Shown here piece by piece: positions 54,083 to 64,000 of a DNA stretch of 64,000 nt. The position numbers and the translations under genes are program-made. Below the pieces are notes generated by a model that searched no databases, was not told the origin of the DNA, and saw only the letters and a list, made by a program, of their open reading frames with translations. Location: positions 31,873,725 through 31,937,724 of the forward strand of contig JAQFVV010000002.1 of the NCBI GenBank assembly GCA_028023455.1, in the 5' to 3' direction. Position 1 is the stretch's first letter, and every line of letters starts with the position of its first letter. The stretch comes from Epiperipatus broadwayi. Taxonomy: Eukaryota; Onychophora; Udeonychophora; Euonychophora; Peripatidae.

Positions 54083-54425
54083 TTAATTCTTTTTTATTTC
54101 ATTTCTCTCAAAGAAGACATTAGCTTCATCAAAATTAATAGTGTGGCCTGTATCTTTTTCATGGACATACAATAAAGAACTAAGATATTTATTTCTAACC
54201 CTACTTTTATGTACCTTTATTCTTTTCTTTAAACTCAGACTACTCTGACCTATATAAACCTTCTTACAAAAACAAGGGATAAAATACACTACTCCAGGAA
54301 TAGTCTTCCTATCAAAATTTTCCTTTGTATTATTTAATAAATTATTCAAAGTAATATACCTTTTCCAAGCAATTTTCTTATTTCCAAACAAATTACTCTT
54401 TGCTCCTGAAGATATTATCAAGATT
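53985..54425 (-). mobile_element. PLE fragment of a second lineage (GIY-YIG endonuclease)
   Basis: The minus-strand frame encodes VVYFIPCFCKKVYIGQSS, then LKKRIKVHKS and HEKDTGHTINFDEANV, a well-preserved GIY-YIG domain of a PLE C-terminus. The catalytic-type residues Y...YIG and the downstream R are visible. After the stop near 54083 the same frame continues with a SEAVNLFKSSF-like peptide. It differs from the GIY-YIG domains at 1953-2171 and 52000-52251, so three PLE lineages are present in this window. Confidence 0.8.
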
Positions 54426-54880
54426 TTATAGAGAGCTGATAGAGGATTAGTACGAGTGTAATCTCTAATATCTTCTTCATTACCCTTCTTAAATATCAAT
54501 ATTAATACTGCATTCTTCCAATCATCTTGTTCATTTTTATCATTAAAACAATTGATGTATAATTTTGTCAATATTTATTCTATTGTTTCATCTTTTCCTT
54601 TTCAGATATCAACAATAATTCAACAATTTTCTGAAGCTTTTTCTGTCTTCATAAATTTTATTGCATGTTTCACCTCTTCATTCAAAATGTCTGCCAATTC
54701 AGAAGATGTAATAATTGTAGTAGCTATTTTGCTTTTTTTGTTGTATCACTTTATCACTTCACACTATGTATAATTCTTTACAGAATTCTTCCATGTAATT
54801 TATAATATCATCCTTCTTTTAGTAATTCTTCCATTTTTTTATTCTTATTGTTAAATCTGTGTATTGCGCTTGAAACGTGC
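54426..54880 (-). mobile_element. RTE-like LINE fragment (upstream RT region) fused to the PLE frame
   Basis: The minus strand encodes the part of the RT preceding that at 1-950: LTKLYINCF, DDWKNAVLILIFKKGNEEDI and LSALYKILII. Further upstream (to about 54880) the linker between endonuclease and RT is seen with stops. The frame runs without a stop into the PLE GIY-YIG sequence at about 54425, so one 162-codon frame (54571-54083) joins two unrelated elements. The junction is an insertion or recombination point rather than a designed fusion. Confidence 0.75.
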
Positions 54881-54884
54881 ATAT

Positions 54885-54995
54885 GTGAAGCTATATTACG
54901 AATTAATAATTGCTTAGCGCTTTCGGGAGCTTCATGTTCCCATATTCATAGCTTATACTAATGATTGTTGTAGTTACCTTTTTAATAAAGATCTA
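54885..54995 (-). repeat. Family F fragment
   Basis: Minus strand carries GCTATGAATATGGGAACATG, then GAAGCTCCCGAAAGCGCTAAGC in pieces, i.e. a GGGA/TCCC stem followed by GAAA and GCGC. This corresponds to the core of both arms of the 16495-16978 foldback. Confidence 0.5.
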
Positions 54996-55237
54996 TGTAT
55001 GCAAATAGTCTAAATGGCCCATTTTTTTCAAATTGGAGAAGCAGGCATCTCTCCTATTTATGGTGTTGGGATCGTCTGCAATGAAGCATGGTTTTTTAAT
55101 CTTGCACTTGGCTTTTTCCCTAATATCAAGATGTTTTATAATTTTGAACAAGTTATTCTCTTCTATAGCCTTTTTTTACAATTCATGCTTATTTTTCAAA
55201 TATAAGCATAATTCATATACTTGGAGTTTGGATGTAA

Positions 55238-55310
55238 TATAGGGGATTTGAACAAAGACTTTCAAGCACCCTTCAGATATCTGCTCTATCTAGTATAATC
55301 AATATATATA
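55238..55310 (-). mobile_element. Family E2 fragment with box B
   Basis: GGGGATTTGAACAAAGACTTTCAAG and the CCCTTCAGATAT landmark correspond to the tRNA-like part of E2. The hammerhead is missing. Confidence 0.5.
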
Positions 55311-55377
55311 TATTGCTTATAACACTTCTTTCATATACACTTCAATGCAAACAAATTTTCTTAAAACCTTTTTTATT

Positions 55378-55422
55378 TTCCTTGCAGTTTCGACTGTCCA
55401 GCAGTCTTCATCAAAGCTACAA
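55378..55422 (-). ncRNA. Hammerhead-like motif of a PLE tail
   Basis: Minus strand: TTTGATGA, A, GACTG-CTGGA-CAGTC (perfect 5 bp stem II), GAAAC, TGCAAGG. In frame it reads D-E-D-C-W-T-V-E-T, the familiar PLE C-terminal pattern in which ORF and ribozyme overlap. The CU before GAUGA is TT here. Confidence 0.5.
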
Positions 55423-55439
55423 TATTTGAATAATATAAA

Positions 55440-56279
55440 TGCATAACCATCATTTTACATATAATATATATATATCAAAATATACACACATATTTCTTTC
55501 ATACATATGCATATAGATCTACATCATCCCTAGACATATATAAAATCCATGCCTACATCTATATATACATATGCATATCCAAATATATACACATACATCT
55601 TTTAAATATACATATATATACAGATATACATACACCCATAGACATATATATAATCCACATATACCTTTATAAATACACATCCATATGTATACTCAACTTA
55701 CATATAAATTACATATATATAAAAAATACAAAACATATCCATAACAGCGGAGTTTTTTTAATTTTTACCTTTTGAAACTATTTTAGTTTTACTTTTTTTT
55801 AATTTTTTAAAAAATCCTTTTAAATATTATTCTTTATTAATATTATTTTATAATTTTCCTTTCATCGTTTCTTATTATCTATCTTTTAAATATTATCTAA
55901 TATATAATATCTTTTACTTTAATATCTCTAATTTTAATTTTTAAACTTTTATCTTTATATCACTAATTAATATTTTCTTTAATACTATTTACCTATAATC
56001 TTCTTCTCTGCTTTAATTAAAATGACTGTTATTTCAAATTTCTATCTTGTTTATTCATTTAAAACAGCTCCCTCTGTTATCAATTTATAAAACTTATAAT
56101 TCTATTTTAAACTTACAACTTTTCCATTTATATTTATTAACCATATTCAAATATTATAAATACAACTACATAACCATCATTTCACATATAAATATACATA
56201 TGAATATCAAATATCCATACATTCCCTACATATAGATATATACATATTCACATCACCTCTAGACATATATATATATAAT
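55440..56279. other. AT-rich stretch with cryptic TATACATA-type simple repeat
   Basis: 55440-55735 and 56150-56279 consist of ATACATATG-like words and a repeated CTAGACATATATA-type phrase (about 55532, 55636 and 56258). ATAACCATCATTT.ACATATA recurs at 55443 and 56172, suggesting an old duplication. Nothing coding. Confidence 0.55.
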
Positions 56280-56640
56280 ATTATTGCCAGGCTCATGTTG
56301 ATAATATTGACATCAACAAGGGATTTGGTCATACTATCATCAGATTTTCAGTGGTTTGGATGGCTGAAGAGTTGGAGGGTGGAGTAGATTGAAGCCTGTC
56401 CATTAAAGTTTAAAGATTTTCTATCTTAATATAAACCAAGCATTGATTATATTTTTATATATGTCGGGGGAAGGGAGATAATATAGACCAACTGATGAGT
56501 GCTGGTTCAACACAAAATATGTATATTGGAGATCATTTACCTTTTTCACATATGTGTTCATGTGCATTGATTATATAAGATAGAGTGGATAGCTGAAGGG
56601 AGTCTGAAAGTCTTTGTTCAATCCAGTATGTTAAATTCAT
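56280..56640 (+). mobile_element. Family E2 unit
   Basis: Carries the TGACATCAACAAGGGATTTG start, GAGTTGGAGGGTGGAGTAGA, a hammerhead at 56483-56545 and a tRNA-like segment (GTGGATAGCTGAAGG at about 56586 and TTGTTCAATCC at about 56616). The hammerhead has CTGATGA and GTGCTG-GTT-CAACAC (one mismatch), AAAA for GAAA, and TTGGAGATC. Confidence 0.75.
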
Positions 56641-56856
56641 AGTTATGCTTTTATACCATAATAAACTCTTTTTTAAACCATTTTATAGACCCTAGATATC
56701 TTATTCTTTTAATGACTCATTTTTAAATATTTTTATATTCCTTCTTTTCTCCACACATTGTCTTGTCTCAATTAAAAATTTACTAATGATTTGCTACTTT
56801 TTGTGTCAGTTATTTTTGTAGCAGTTCTTAATATTCTAATAGTTATCATCTTCTTG

Positions 56857-56972
56857 TTTTTTTTTTTGTTTGTTTTTTTATTTGTCATAGCATCGTCCGG
56901 GAAGTGAACCCGCAACCCGGTCAACTGCTTATAAGGCAGTCACGCTGACCTCTTGACCACCAATGCTTGACA
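56857..56972 (-). mobile_element. tRNA-derived SINE (family S1), copy 3, with target duplication
   Basis: Minus strand: GGTGGTCAAGAGGTCAGCG, GACTGCCTTATAAG, TTGCGGGTTCACTTCCC (box B), GATGCTATGACAAATA and an A-rich tail. TATCATCTTCTT flanks it at about 56844-56855 and 56973-56984. Confidence 0.82.
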
Positions 56973-56989
56973 TATCATCTTCTTCTTGA

Positions 56990-57284
56990 TGTCAATTAAG
57001 TTTGAATCATAGCAAGTTCTGATTTAAATTCATTGGAATGTTTCTAAATTAGAAATATCAACTGTTAAAACAAATTTTCTTAATTGTTTTTATCTTTATA
57101 ATTTTGCATTAATATGTATTTTACATCTCACTAATGGATGATCACAAAATCTGTAAAACAAAGGATGATTTTCTCAAACTCGTTCATGAAAATAATAACA
57201 CATTTGATAATATATTTGTATCTGCCAGAATAAAATTGTTTATACACTATTTTTAATTAGAATAAGATATTTTATTAACAGATT
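56990..57284. other. Stretch without recognised gene
   Basis: AT-rich sequence. No supported feature. Confidence 0.45.
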
Positions 57285-57550
57285 TTTAGTAGTATTGATG
57301 GCTGAAGAGTTGGAGGGTGGAGTAGATTGAAGCCTGTCCATTAAAGTGTGAAGATTTGCTATCTTAATATAAATCTGAGTACTGATTATATATATATGGG
57401 AGATCATGATATGGACCAACTGATGAGTGCTGGTTCAGCATGAAATATATTAGAGATCATTTATCTTTTCCACGTGTGTGTGGTCATGTGTAGTCTATGT
57501 TCAAATCACCTGTAAAGTATATAAAATATACTTGTATTTAAAATATTAAA
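57285..57550 (+). mobile_element. Family E2 unit with core-intact hammerhead
   Basis: GGCTGAAGAGTTGGAGGGTG start, hammerhead at 57403-57457, shortened tRNA-like part (box B-like TGTTCAAATCACC at about 57499; box A lost), TATACTTGTATTTAAA end. Confidence 0.75.
57403..57457 (+). ncRNA. Type I hammerhead ribozyme, E2
   Basis: GATC, CCAA, CTGATGA, GTGCTG-GTT-CAGCAT (closing G-U), GAAA, short stem III, then TTAGAGATC. The core is intact; stem I has one changed base (TTAG for TTGG). Confidence 0.78.
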
Positions 57551-58751
57551 AATATAAACTTAAAATCTTTAATTTTTCTTTTTTAAATTATAATTATATA
57601 GGTATAATTATATATTTTTTTAAAAATATTTAATACAAGATTTAATATAAGCAAATATAATTTTTATTTCTTGGCTTTGCCAAAACTCGATCAGAATTTT
57701 TTTTTTTTATTTACATATATCATATATTCTCTCCTTTCAAGTACCTTTTTATTAAGATGCAACATGTTAAAAGAAGTAATGAATCTTGACAATATTTTTT
57801 GTATTTTAATTTCATATCAAATTCTGGGGGCATTTTATAAAAATGTATGGTTATCAAATATGTTGGTTTTTTTTTTTTTGGTTTGGTTTTTTTTTGATAT
57901 GTCATCAAGTGATAAAATTTGCATAACAATAAATTTAAATAACTACCTGAAACTCCCCCTTCAGCTTTTGTACAGCTAAGCATTAACCTGGAAATTGCAT
58001 ATATATCGTCTTCCATGTTTCAATGTTTTTTGCACATCCCCTAGTGGCAACTTGAGGTAACATTTTATTCTATGATTAAAATCTTTATTCTATATTATAA
58101 ATCAATAAATTATATTTGATTTATTTAAAATTTAAGTTTACAAAAAAGTATCCTTAAAAAATTATATTTGAACTTTGCAAATATACAATTATTGTAATGC
58201 TGGTAAAAATATATAATAAAATTATTATTAATTAAACTTCATTTCTAAATCTCTAATGATTTATAGTCAAGTCATCATAAAGGTGTGAAATTATATTCTA
58301 AAATTTAAAATTGCATTTATAATTATTGAAGTATCATAAAATTTCCAAACTATAGCATCTGGCAAACCATGATCATTGTTTTATTTTTACTATTACTATA
58401 AATTTCTTAATTCTTTCAGTGTCAACCTGACTCCCAAATTTTTGAGTAGACTTTAGCAATGAATATTTTTACCATGATGCCATATTTGATTTTTTTGTGC
58501 AATTAAATCTTTTTTATGTATATCACAAAATTTATTTATATTCTATATTATAAATATTTAACTCTTCTAATAATTAAAATTCTAAAACATGAAAAATTAA
58601 TATTTTAAAATTGTGAAAATAAGTATCTAATTGAAATTTTTACCAATAATAAAGGAAAACATTTTTATTGGGTTCACGATATCTATTTTGTAAGATCGTT
58701 CCATTGACTTATAAATCAAAAGATTTTGCAAGTACTAATGGGTAATAGGAA
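57551..58751. other. Stretch without recognised gene
   Basis: AT-rich sequence. A 102-codon plus frame (57671-57979) and a 98-codon minus frame overlapping it run through T and A homopolymers and are hydrophobic or lysine-rich by composition only. Confidence 0.5.
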
Positions 58752-58955
58752 TTATGAACTTAATCAGTGAAGTATTGAATAGCTTCACGCTCTCAGTTCT
58801 AACTGCTTCACCTATTTATATAGAAAGTAGGTTGAAATAAAGATGGGGTTCCCCTCTTTTCTTCCAAAGAATAAGCTTGTGGTTAAGACCTGTAGAGGTC
58901 CCTACCTTTGCATTTTCAAGCACACATACTTAAAGGTTTATTGCCTTAGTAAATA
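58752..58955 (+). repeat. Dispersed repeat, family G, copy 2
   Basis: Matches 28796-28995 as described there. Landmarks GAACTTAATCAGTGAAGTA, TAGCTTCACGCTC and GTAGAGGTCCCT. Confidence 0.5.
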
Positions 58956-60379
58956 TATCTATTTTAAAAAGTTAAAAGAACAAAATATTAGATATAAGAA
59001 TTTTATGTTATTAAAAAATAATACATTTAGAATTAGTTAGCATAACAAAAAAATTCTAAAAGTTAATAAATTATTAATTGTTATTAAAATATTTCACTTA
59101 CAATTTTTACAAAAACTATTTTCTTTTTAGCCTCTAATGGCTTTTCTGTGGTAATTTCCAGTTTTCATAACATACTTTGTTGTATACTGTCCCAGAGCTA
59201 CCTTATTAAAAATGTTTTCAAAAACAAATCCCCCTAATGACATAGTTTTGGGTTTAATAATGTCTTTTACAAAAATATTACATAATCATTAACAATTACT
59301 GAAAATCATGTTTTTTTGGCATTTATCTGCAGGGGAAATTAATCTAAAGCATCAGCCAATCACAAATCACCACATCCTTCATAGCTTTGTCAGAACAATA
59401 GAATGTGTTATTAATCACAGATAATGGTCAGTAAATTCCCATAAACTTCTGGCATCTCTTGGAGTTTTTTAAAAATTAATGCATTAAAAATGGAAGCTTC
59501 TTAGAAAGAATTTCTGCAGCCTATTGGATATCATAATTTAACATATACAATGCTTTAAAACATTGTAAAAAAGTAATGATTACAATACCATTGTATTGCC
59601 TAAAATGTCAAATATGATAGTGCTGTAACAATTTACTTTTGTGAAACAGTTAACTTGTATTTTTAAAAATAATTTGAATAAAATCTAAGTGCAATCATAA
59701 AAATATTTCTATTTTAATAATTATTATACAAATATTTTATGAAGATAATCATAAATATTTAAATAAACTGCAGAAAATATACAAATTGTTTGCTCATTGC
59801 TAACAATAGACACGGAGTTTCTTAGTAGTTTCATAACTGCTATTGAAGTCTTCCCTCAAAGAATTTATCAATTAGCAGCATATTTTTGCTTATTTGTAAA
59901 ACTTTCTCTGTGGAATATTGGCATCTTCAGATTTTTATTTTAACTAATAAATCAATATTTATTTTTCTTCATTTTTCTACCACCAAATAAATGCATAACT
60001 GGAAAAATAGTATTATAAATAGCTGCAAGAAAATGAAAAAAAGCCAAAAACAACAACAGCCTCATCAAATTTTCCATAATACAATGCAATTGTAAATTGT
60101 TTAGTTAAAAATAATTGGAATCAACAAATGGAATTTGGAAGTCAGGAAATTATTCCTGGAAACTCTAATAGTTTGAACAGTTTGAAAGATCAAGTTTGAA
60201 CTCATGCCCTCCACAAATTAACTTTCAACTGCAGTTAGTTATATTGTCAATCTATATATTGAACTTTTGTTAAGTTAATTTTTGAATTATGAAATTAAAG
60301 AGATCAAAATAATGCTGATATTATATAGACACCAGGGATTATTTGTCCATTATATTATTTTATCATATGTTAATAATTT
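58956..60379. other. Stretch without recognised gene
   Basis: AT-rich sequence without long frames or repeats I can match to the rest of the window. Confidence 0.5.
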
Positions 60380-61232
60380 AAGCATCACATGATCACATTT
60401 CCTATACTAGCACATTAATTGTTGATAAACAGAGCAAACCCTCCATACAGTATTGCCACCTGTGCTAAACAGAGTAATCAATGGATGCCAGAAGGCTTGT
60501 GCATAAAATCCCTAACTAATGCCTATTCATCCAATATCCCCAGACTAGTTTCTGGCTTGTGGCCTTTGTCAGTGAGGAGCTTTGGATCTGAGAGCACTGC
60601 ATCTAGATCTTAGGATCTAATGCAACCCTCTAGCAACCACCTTTTATCTCTACTTAACTACAAAACTATGAGAATGAAATTGAAAACACAAAAAATATTT
60701 TCAATCTAAGCTCAATAACTTATATAGTCATATGGATCTGAACTCAGTTCAGCACCCATACATTTTGGTGTCTTTGGCTCTTTTACAACCATAGCCACCA
60801 CTATTCTATTAGGCAGGATTGGTGTTAAACCATTAAGCATCACATGATCACATTTCCTATACTAGCACATTAATTGTTGATAAACAGAGCAAAACTCTCC
60901 ATACAGTATTGCCACCTGTGCTAAACAGAGTAATCAATGGATGCCAGAAGGCTTGTGCATAAAATCCCTATCCAATGCCTACTCATCCAATATCCCCAGA
61001 CTAGTTTCTGGCTTGTGGCCTTCGTAGTTAAGTAGAGATAAAAGGTGGTTGCTAGAGGGTTGCATTAGATCCTAAGATCTAGATGCAGTGAAGGCCACAA
61101 GCCAGAAACTAGTCTGGGGATATTGGATGAGTAGGCATTGGATAGGAATTTTATGCACAAGCCTTCTGGCATCCATTGATTACTCTGTTTAGCACAGGTG
61201 GAAATACTGTATGGAGAGTTTTGCTCTGTTTA
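60380..61232. mobile_element. Family B: 455 bp direct tandem followed by an inverted partial unit
   Basis: AAGCATCACATGATCACATT starts at 60380 and 60835 (455 bp). The second unit breaks off inside its hammerhead at 61024, where the orientation flips (CTTCGTAGTTAAGTAGAG). 61087-61232 is then complementary to 60880-61024. The first unit has a nearly complete minus-strand hammerhead. In the two arms next to the flip the CTGATGA box is missing, so both arms keep only the 3' half of the ribozyme. The high identity of the copies suggests a young insertion. Confidence 0.82.
60520..60595 (-). ncRNA. Family B hammerhead, unit 1, one core change
   Basis: Minus strand: GATCC, CCTCA, CTGACAA (G8 to A), A, GGC-CACAA-GCC, A, GAAAC, TA, GTC, TGGGG, GGAT. 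Fold complete, but the G8 change should block cleavage. Confidence 0.65.
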
Positions 61233-64000
61233 TGTTAATAATTTGTTATCTCTCATTATTTTAACATGTAAATGTAAAATTGCTATATCAATTTAAGCTG
61301 TCTTTTCAACAAGTTGTAAGAAATTTCATATATATTTTTGAGTTGACATATATGATATCTTAAATGCAGAATCATTAAATTGAAACAATTTTAAAAATTA
61401 GTATTTTTAAAGCTTAATATTGTTGCTGTTATATGCCAGCAACTTTATGGTTTATTTGATTCATCATATTCAAACCCTATTTAATAATGTTAAGACTTTT
61501 GTTAGTTCTTTATTTTCAACTCTATTCATTAATTAAACTATACAATATTAGTAGGTGTGTGTGGTAATCTGATACTAATTTCCATATTCAGCATAAAGTT
61601 ATTAATTTTCATACTTAATAAAGCTAGCATTGTGGAAAATAATGCTAGCAGTCATATAAGGATACACTGGTTATAGGATGGTTATAATCCTATACCTAAG
61701 ATTATAAGTGGTGATTATATGACATTTTCTTCAAAAATAAAGTCAAGCTATCATCATTGCATTACTCTGTGGCTGACATTTATATATGGAATAGTGTATT
61801 TTATTTAGGCATATGAAAATAGAATTAAGATTATCTAGCAAATATGACGTCTTTAATTGAAATAATCATTATTATTGTAATGGTAAGAATTGTCCCTCCA
61901 CGTAACAAAATCTAGAACACAGGCAAAATACACTAAAGCTGATCAAATCCAGATACTGGGATCCAGAACCCGACCAACATTCAATCCTTTCACCTCTGCT
62001 CAATGATCTAATACCCTATGGATGACATTTCTCAACTTGCACAGACATTCAATTTATCCTCGGTCCAGCAGTCACTCAGCGTAAAACAAAAGACTCATAA
62101 ATTAACTAATTTAACACTGATTTGGTCAGATATACACACATATGACTAAGTGATTATTTAAAATATTAATGATTGACCTATATATAGATAAAATGATGTA
62201 TATGCAATTAAATCTAGAGCTGGATAAAACGAACTCATGAACAATAAAGATATGAAAACGAATTATAATTTTAAATATTATCAATTTAATAAAACAATAA
62301 ATAGTAAATCAAAATATACACACTTATGTAATGGGAACGTGAGATATTACGCTCGCAGGTGTTGCATAACTAATGAGATTAATATTACATATCTCATCAT
62401 AAATGTTTAATGAAATGTAGTGCGGTATTGGAATTTATGCCTATATTAATATGCCAAATATTCTAGCTCTTATGTAGTCTGCTAGATCATACGGAACTTT
62501 ATAGCCAAAGTTATATAACTAAATTAATAGTGCTCCTGTGGCGTCTATCTATACAAAGTTAAATCGAGCACATAATTAGGCTCAGAGATACGCAGATTAG
62601 CGTGTTAACCTAGATTAGGATATACTCTAATGCTAGATAAGCATTTAATATAAAAGGAGAGAAAACTGGTTTATAATAGGTTTACCTATATACTCTATGG
62701 CACATATTAAAATATTAATAAAGCAAAAAGGTGCGAATGGGTCATTATTCACGGGCTTCAGCATCGAATGCTCGGTTTGCCCTAAAACTGCTCAACTTGC
62801 CACGAATAGGAACATTAGTAGTTCAGGGAGTCGAATAAGCATTAATTATGAATAATCTAGGTCCTTGTGCCCTAGTTCTAAAAGTGTATGCTTTACCCGA
62901 ACTAAAGTGGATAAGAGTGACCTCCACCAACAACTCATCAATAATCATGCAGCAAGCAGATAATTGTACATTGCATACTTTGTAAGGACACATCCGCAAC
63001 TTATACATATATATAATGCAAATACGTAAATTTATATTAGCGTGCCTTAAAATTAGATAGCATCTATTTGCATATCTATACAATCCAGTTCTCAAATTTA
63101 GTATTTCAAATATACTATTTAGGGACTAACTTAATTAGTAACCTAGTTTAATATTATCACCTGCATCTCTACATATATAAATCTAAGGAGGACAAAGCAT
63201 ATTTGCGGGGTAATTATGAATAAAACATTAAAATATGCTTTGAGAATATCTCTGTGGCTAGTTCCTATGATGTACGAGTTACATATATAAATAGTTATAA
63301 TCCATAACTAGAATTAAGCAAACTACAATTTTAACTAGATAACTGATTACTACAATATTAATATCCAAAACTTAATCAGTAAAATAATAATATGATCTCG
63401 AAAAAGTGAGTGATAAAGAAAACAATAATTCAATTATTCATTATATTTATTATAGCGAAGATTTGAAATTATCTTCGCAGATCGATAAGCTAAAATCATA
63501 TTTATAAATACTTGCAGTTTCGAGTCATTTGGCATATCAATTACATATAATATTAAAATGATAAAATCGTAGAATAAGTGGAATAGATTATAAATAGGCA
63601 TAAAAGACTGCAGAAAATTATACATTTAATTTAAAATAGATTATTAGAGTTTTACATTTTAAAAGAGAATTCGAGTGTTACATTTTAAAGGAGAATTCAA
63701 GTTTTACAATCAGGCAAGATTTAGCATTTAACAATCTTCTTTGTAGATTTTAGTAAAGGTGTTTGGGAAAGGCAGATTTAATAAATAGCTAGCTTTTAAA
63801 AAGAAAGAATCAAAAGTCACAGTTTATAAACAGAGTTCTGAGAGAAAATTTACCTTTCAGTCGTTTTCATTGCAGTTCTCTGGATTACAGTTCTGGGCAC
63901 TTAGGAGGATAATAAGTTGACACTTTTGGCAATGATTTAAAGTTAATAGAGATTTTCCACTGGCTGCTTCACTGGTGTATGGCATTATATTTTATTGAAC
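61233..64000. other. 2.8 kb stretch with few recognisable repeats
   Basis: The base texture changes from about 61900: fewer homopolymers and TA tracts, more mixed words, and none of the repeat families above. Features seen: a 90-codon minus frame (63095-62823) with six cysteines and no motif I know; a hairpin GCGAAGAT...ATCTTCGC at 63455-63478; and two copies of a GAGT.TTACATTTTAAA.GAGAATTC 26 bp repeat at 63648-63700. It could be unique intronic or intergenic host DNA, or an unrecognised element. Confidence 0.4.
63648..63700 (+). repeat. Two-copy 26 bp tandem repeat
   Basis: TTACATTTTAAAAGAGAATTC and TTACATTTTAAAGGAGAATTC-type words follow one another directly, with a third partial start (AAGTTTTACA) behind. 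Confidence 0.75.

Noticed and set aside
57671-57979. 102-codon plus frame and its 98-codon antisense partner
   Set aside because: Hydrophobic and lysine-rich runs follow from T and A homopolymers; no recognisable motif.
62823-63095. 90-codon minus frame with several cysteines
   Set aside because: Not rejected outright as DNA of interest, but no motif, start context or splice support, so not called as a gene.
63505-63540. GCAGTTTCGAGTCATTTGG resembling the antisense of a PLE-tail hammerhead
   Set aside because: Only the GAAAC side is similar; no box 1 and no stem II partner could be found.
63860-63900. Possible minus-strand exon end (GAAAG followed by GTAAAT)
   Set aside because: A single splice-like word without a frame or partner exon is not enough.

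Overview
This is a eukaryotic window, very probably from an invertebrate animal genome. It is strongly AT-rich and has no intact multi-exon host gene that I can recognise, no rRNA, no plausible functional tRNA gene and no bacterial features. The repeats point to a metazoan: RTE-like non-LTR retrotransposons with ATC/GAT-repeat 3' ends, Penelope-like elements (PLEs) encoding reverse transcriptase and a GIY-YIG endonuclease, a mariner relic, TA-flanked pogo/Tigger-like MITEs and tRNA-derived SINEs. The phylum cannot be fixed from sequence alone.

The most striking content is a large set of short repeats built around type I hammerhead self-cleaving ribozyme (HHR) motifs: a CUGANGA box, a short stem II, a GAAA box, a 1-3 bp stem III, a UH cleavage site and a stem I with an internal loop. 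They fall into several families, named here A to E. Three families occur as direct tandem units of constant length, each unit with its own HHR: E1 at 8555-9487 (about 355-360 bp), C at 27437-28160 (377 bp) and B at 14569-15100, 30275-31040 and 60380-61024 (451-456 bp). This is the layout described for metazoan retrozymes, small non-autonomous retroelements that spread through circular RNA and are thought to use PLE machinery. Many units here also lie in inverted (foldback) pairs. Family E2 adds tRNA-like box A and box B sequences to the ribozyme. One PLE family (P) has a tRNA-like segment and an HHR-like motif in its 3' terminal region.

Layout. 1-950: RTE relic, minus strand. 1650-3330: degraded PLE, minus. 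3340-6400: no recognised gene. 6400-6965: family A foldback with HHRs. 7486-7946: RTE 3' end. 8555-9487: E1 tandem array. 10390-13590: inverted repeat interrupted by a 2.2 kb TIR element with an 8 bp target duplication. 13849-14050: near-perfect foldback with an HHR in its spacer. 14569-17595: families B, P and F. 18425-19935: PLE tail and Tigger-like MITE. 20690-24565: E2, E1, RTE copies and a SINE. 25138-28170: microsatellite, B, RTE, C. 28796-33250: B tandem units and foldbacks. 34285-38645: E2, RTE, H, A and D elements and a retroposed insertion. 39120-44470: foldback, SINE, PLE tail, mariner, B, MITE and a second LINE. 45776-48910: satellite-bearing foldback, RTE copies, PLE inverted pair. 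50103-57550: B, E2, P, PLE/RTE chimera, SINE. 58752-61232: G and B elements. 61232-64000: few recognisable repeats.

Almost every coding trace is a dead, truncated mobile-element fragment. The window reads as intergenic or intronic DNA used as a landing area for retroelements. The autonomous RTE and PLE relics represent the machinery that could mobilise the SINEs and the hammerhead elements respectively; that link is inference from known biology, not something shown by this sequence.
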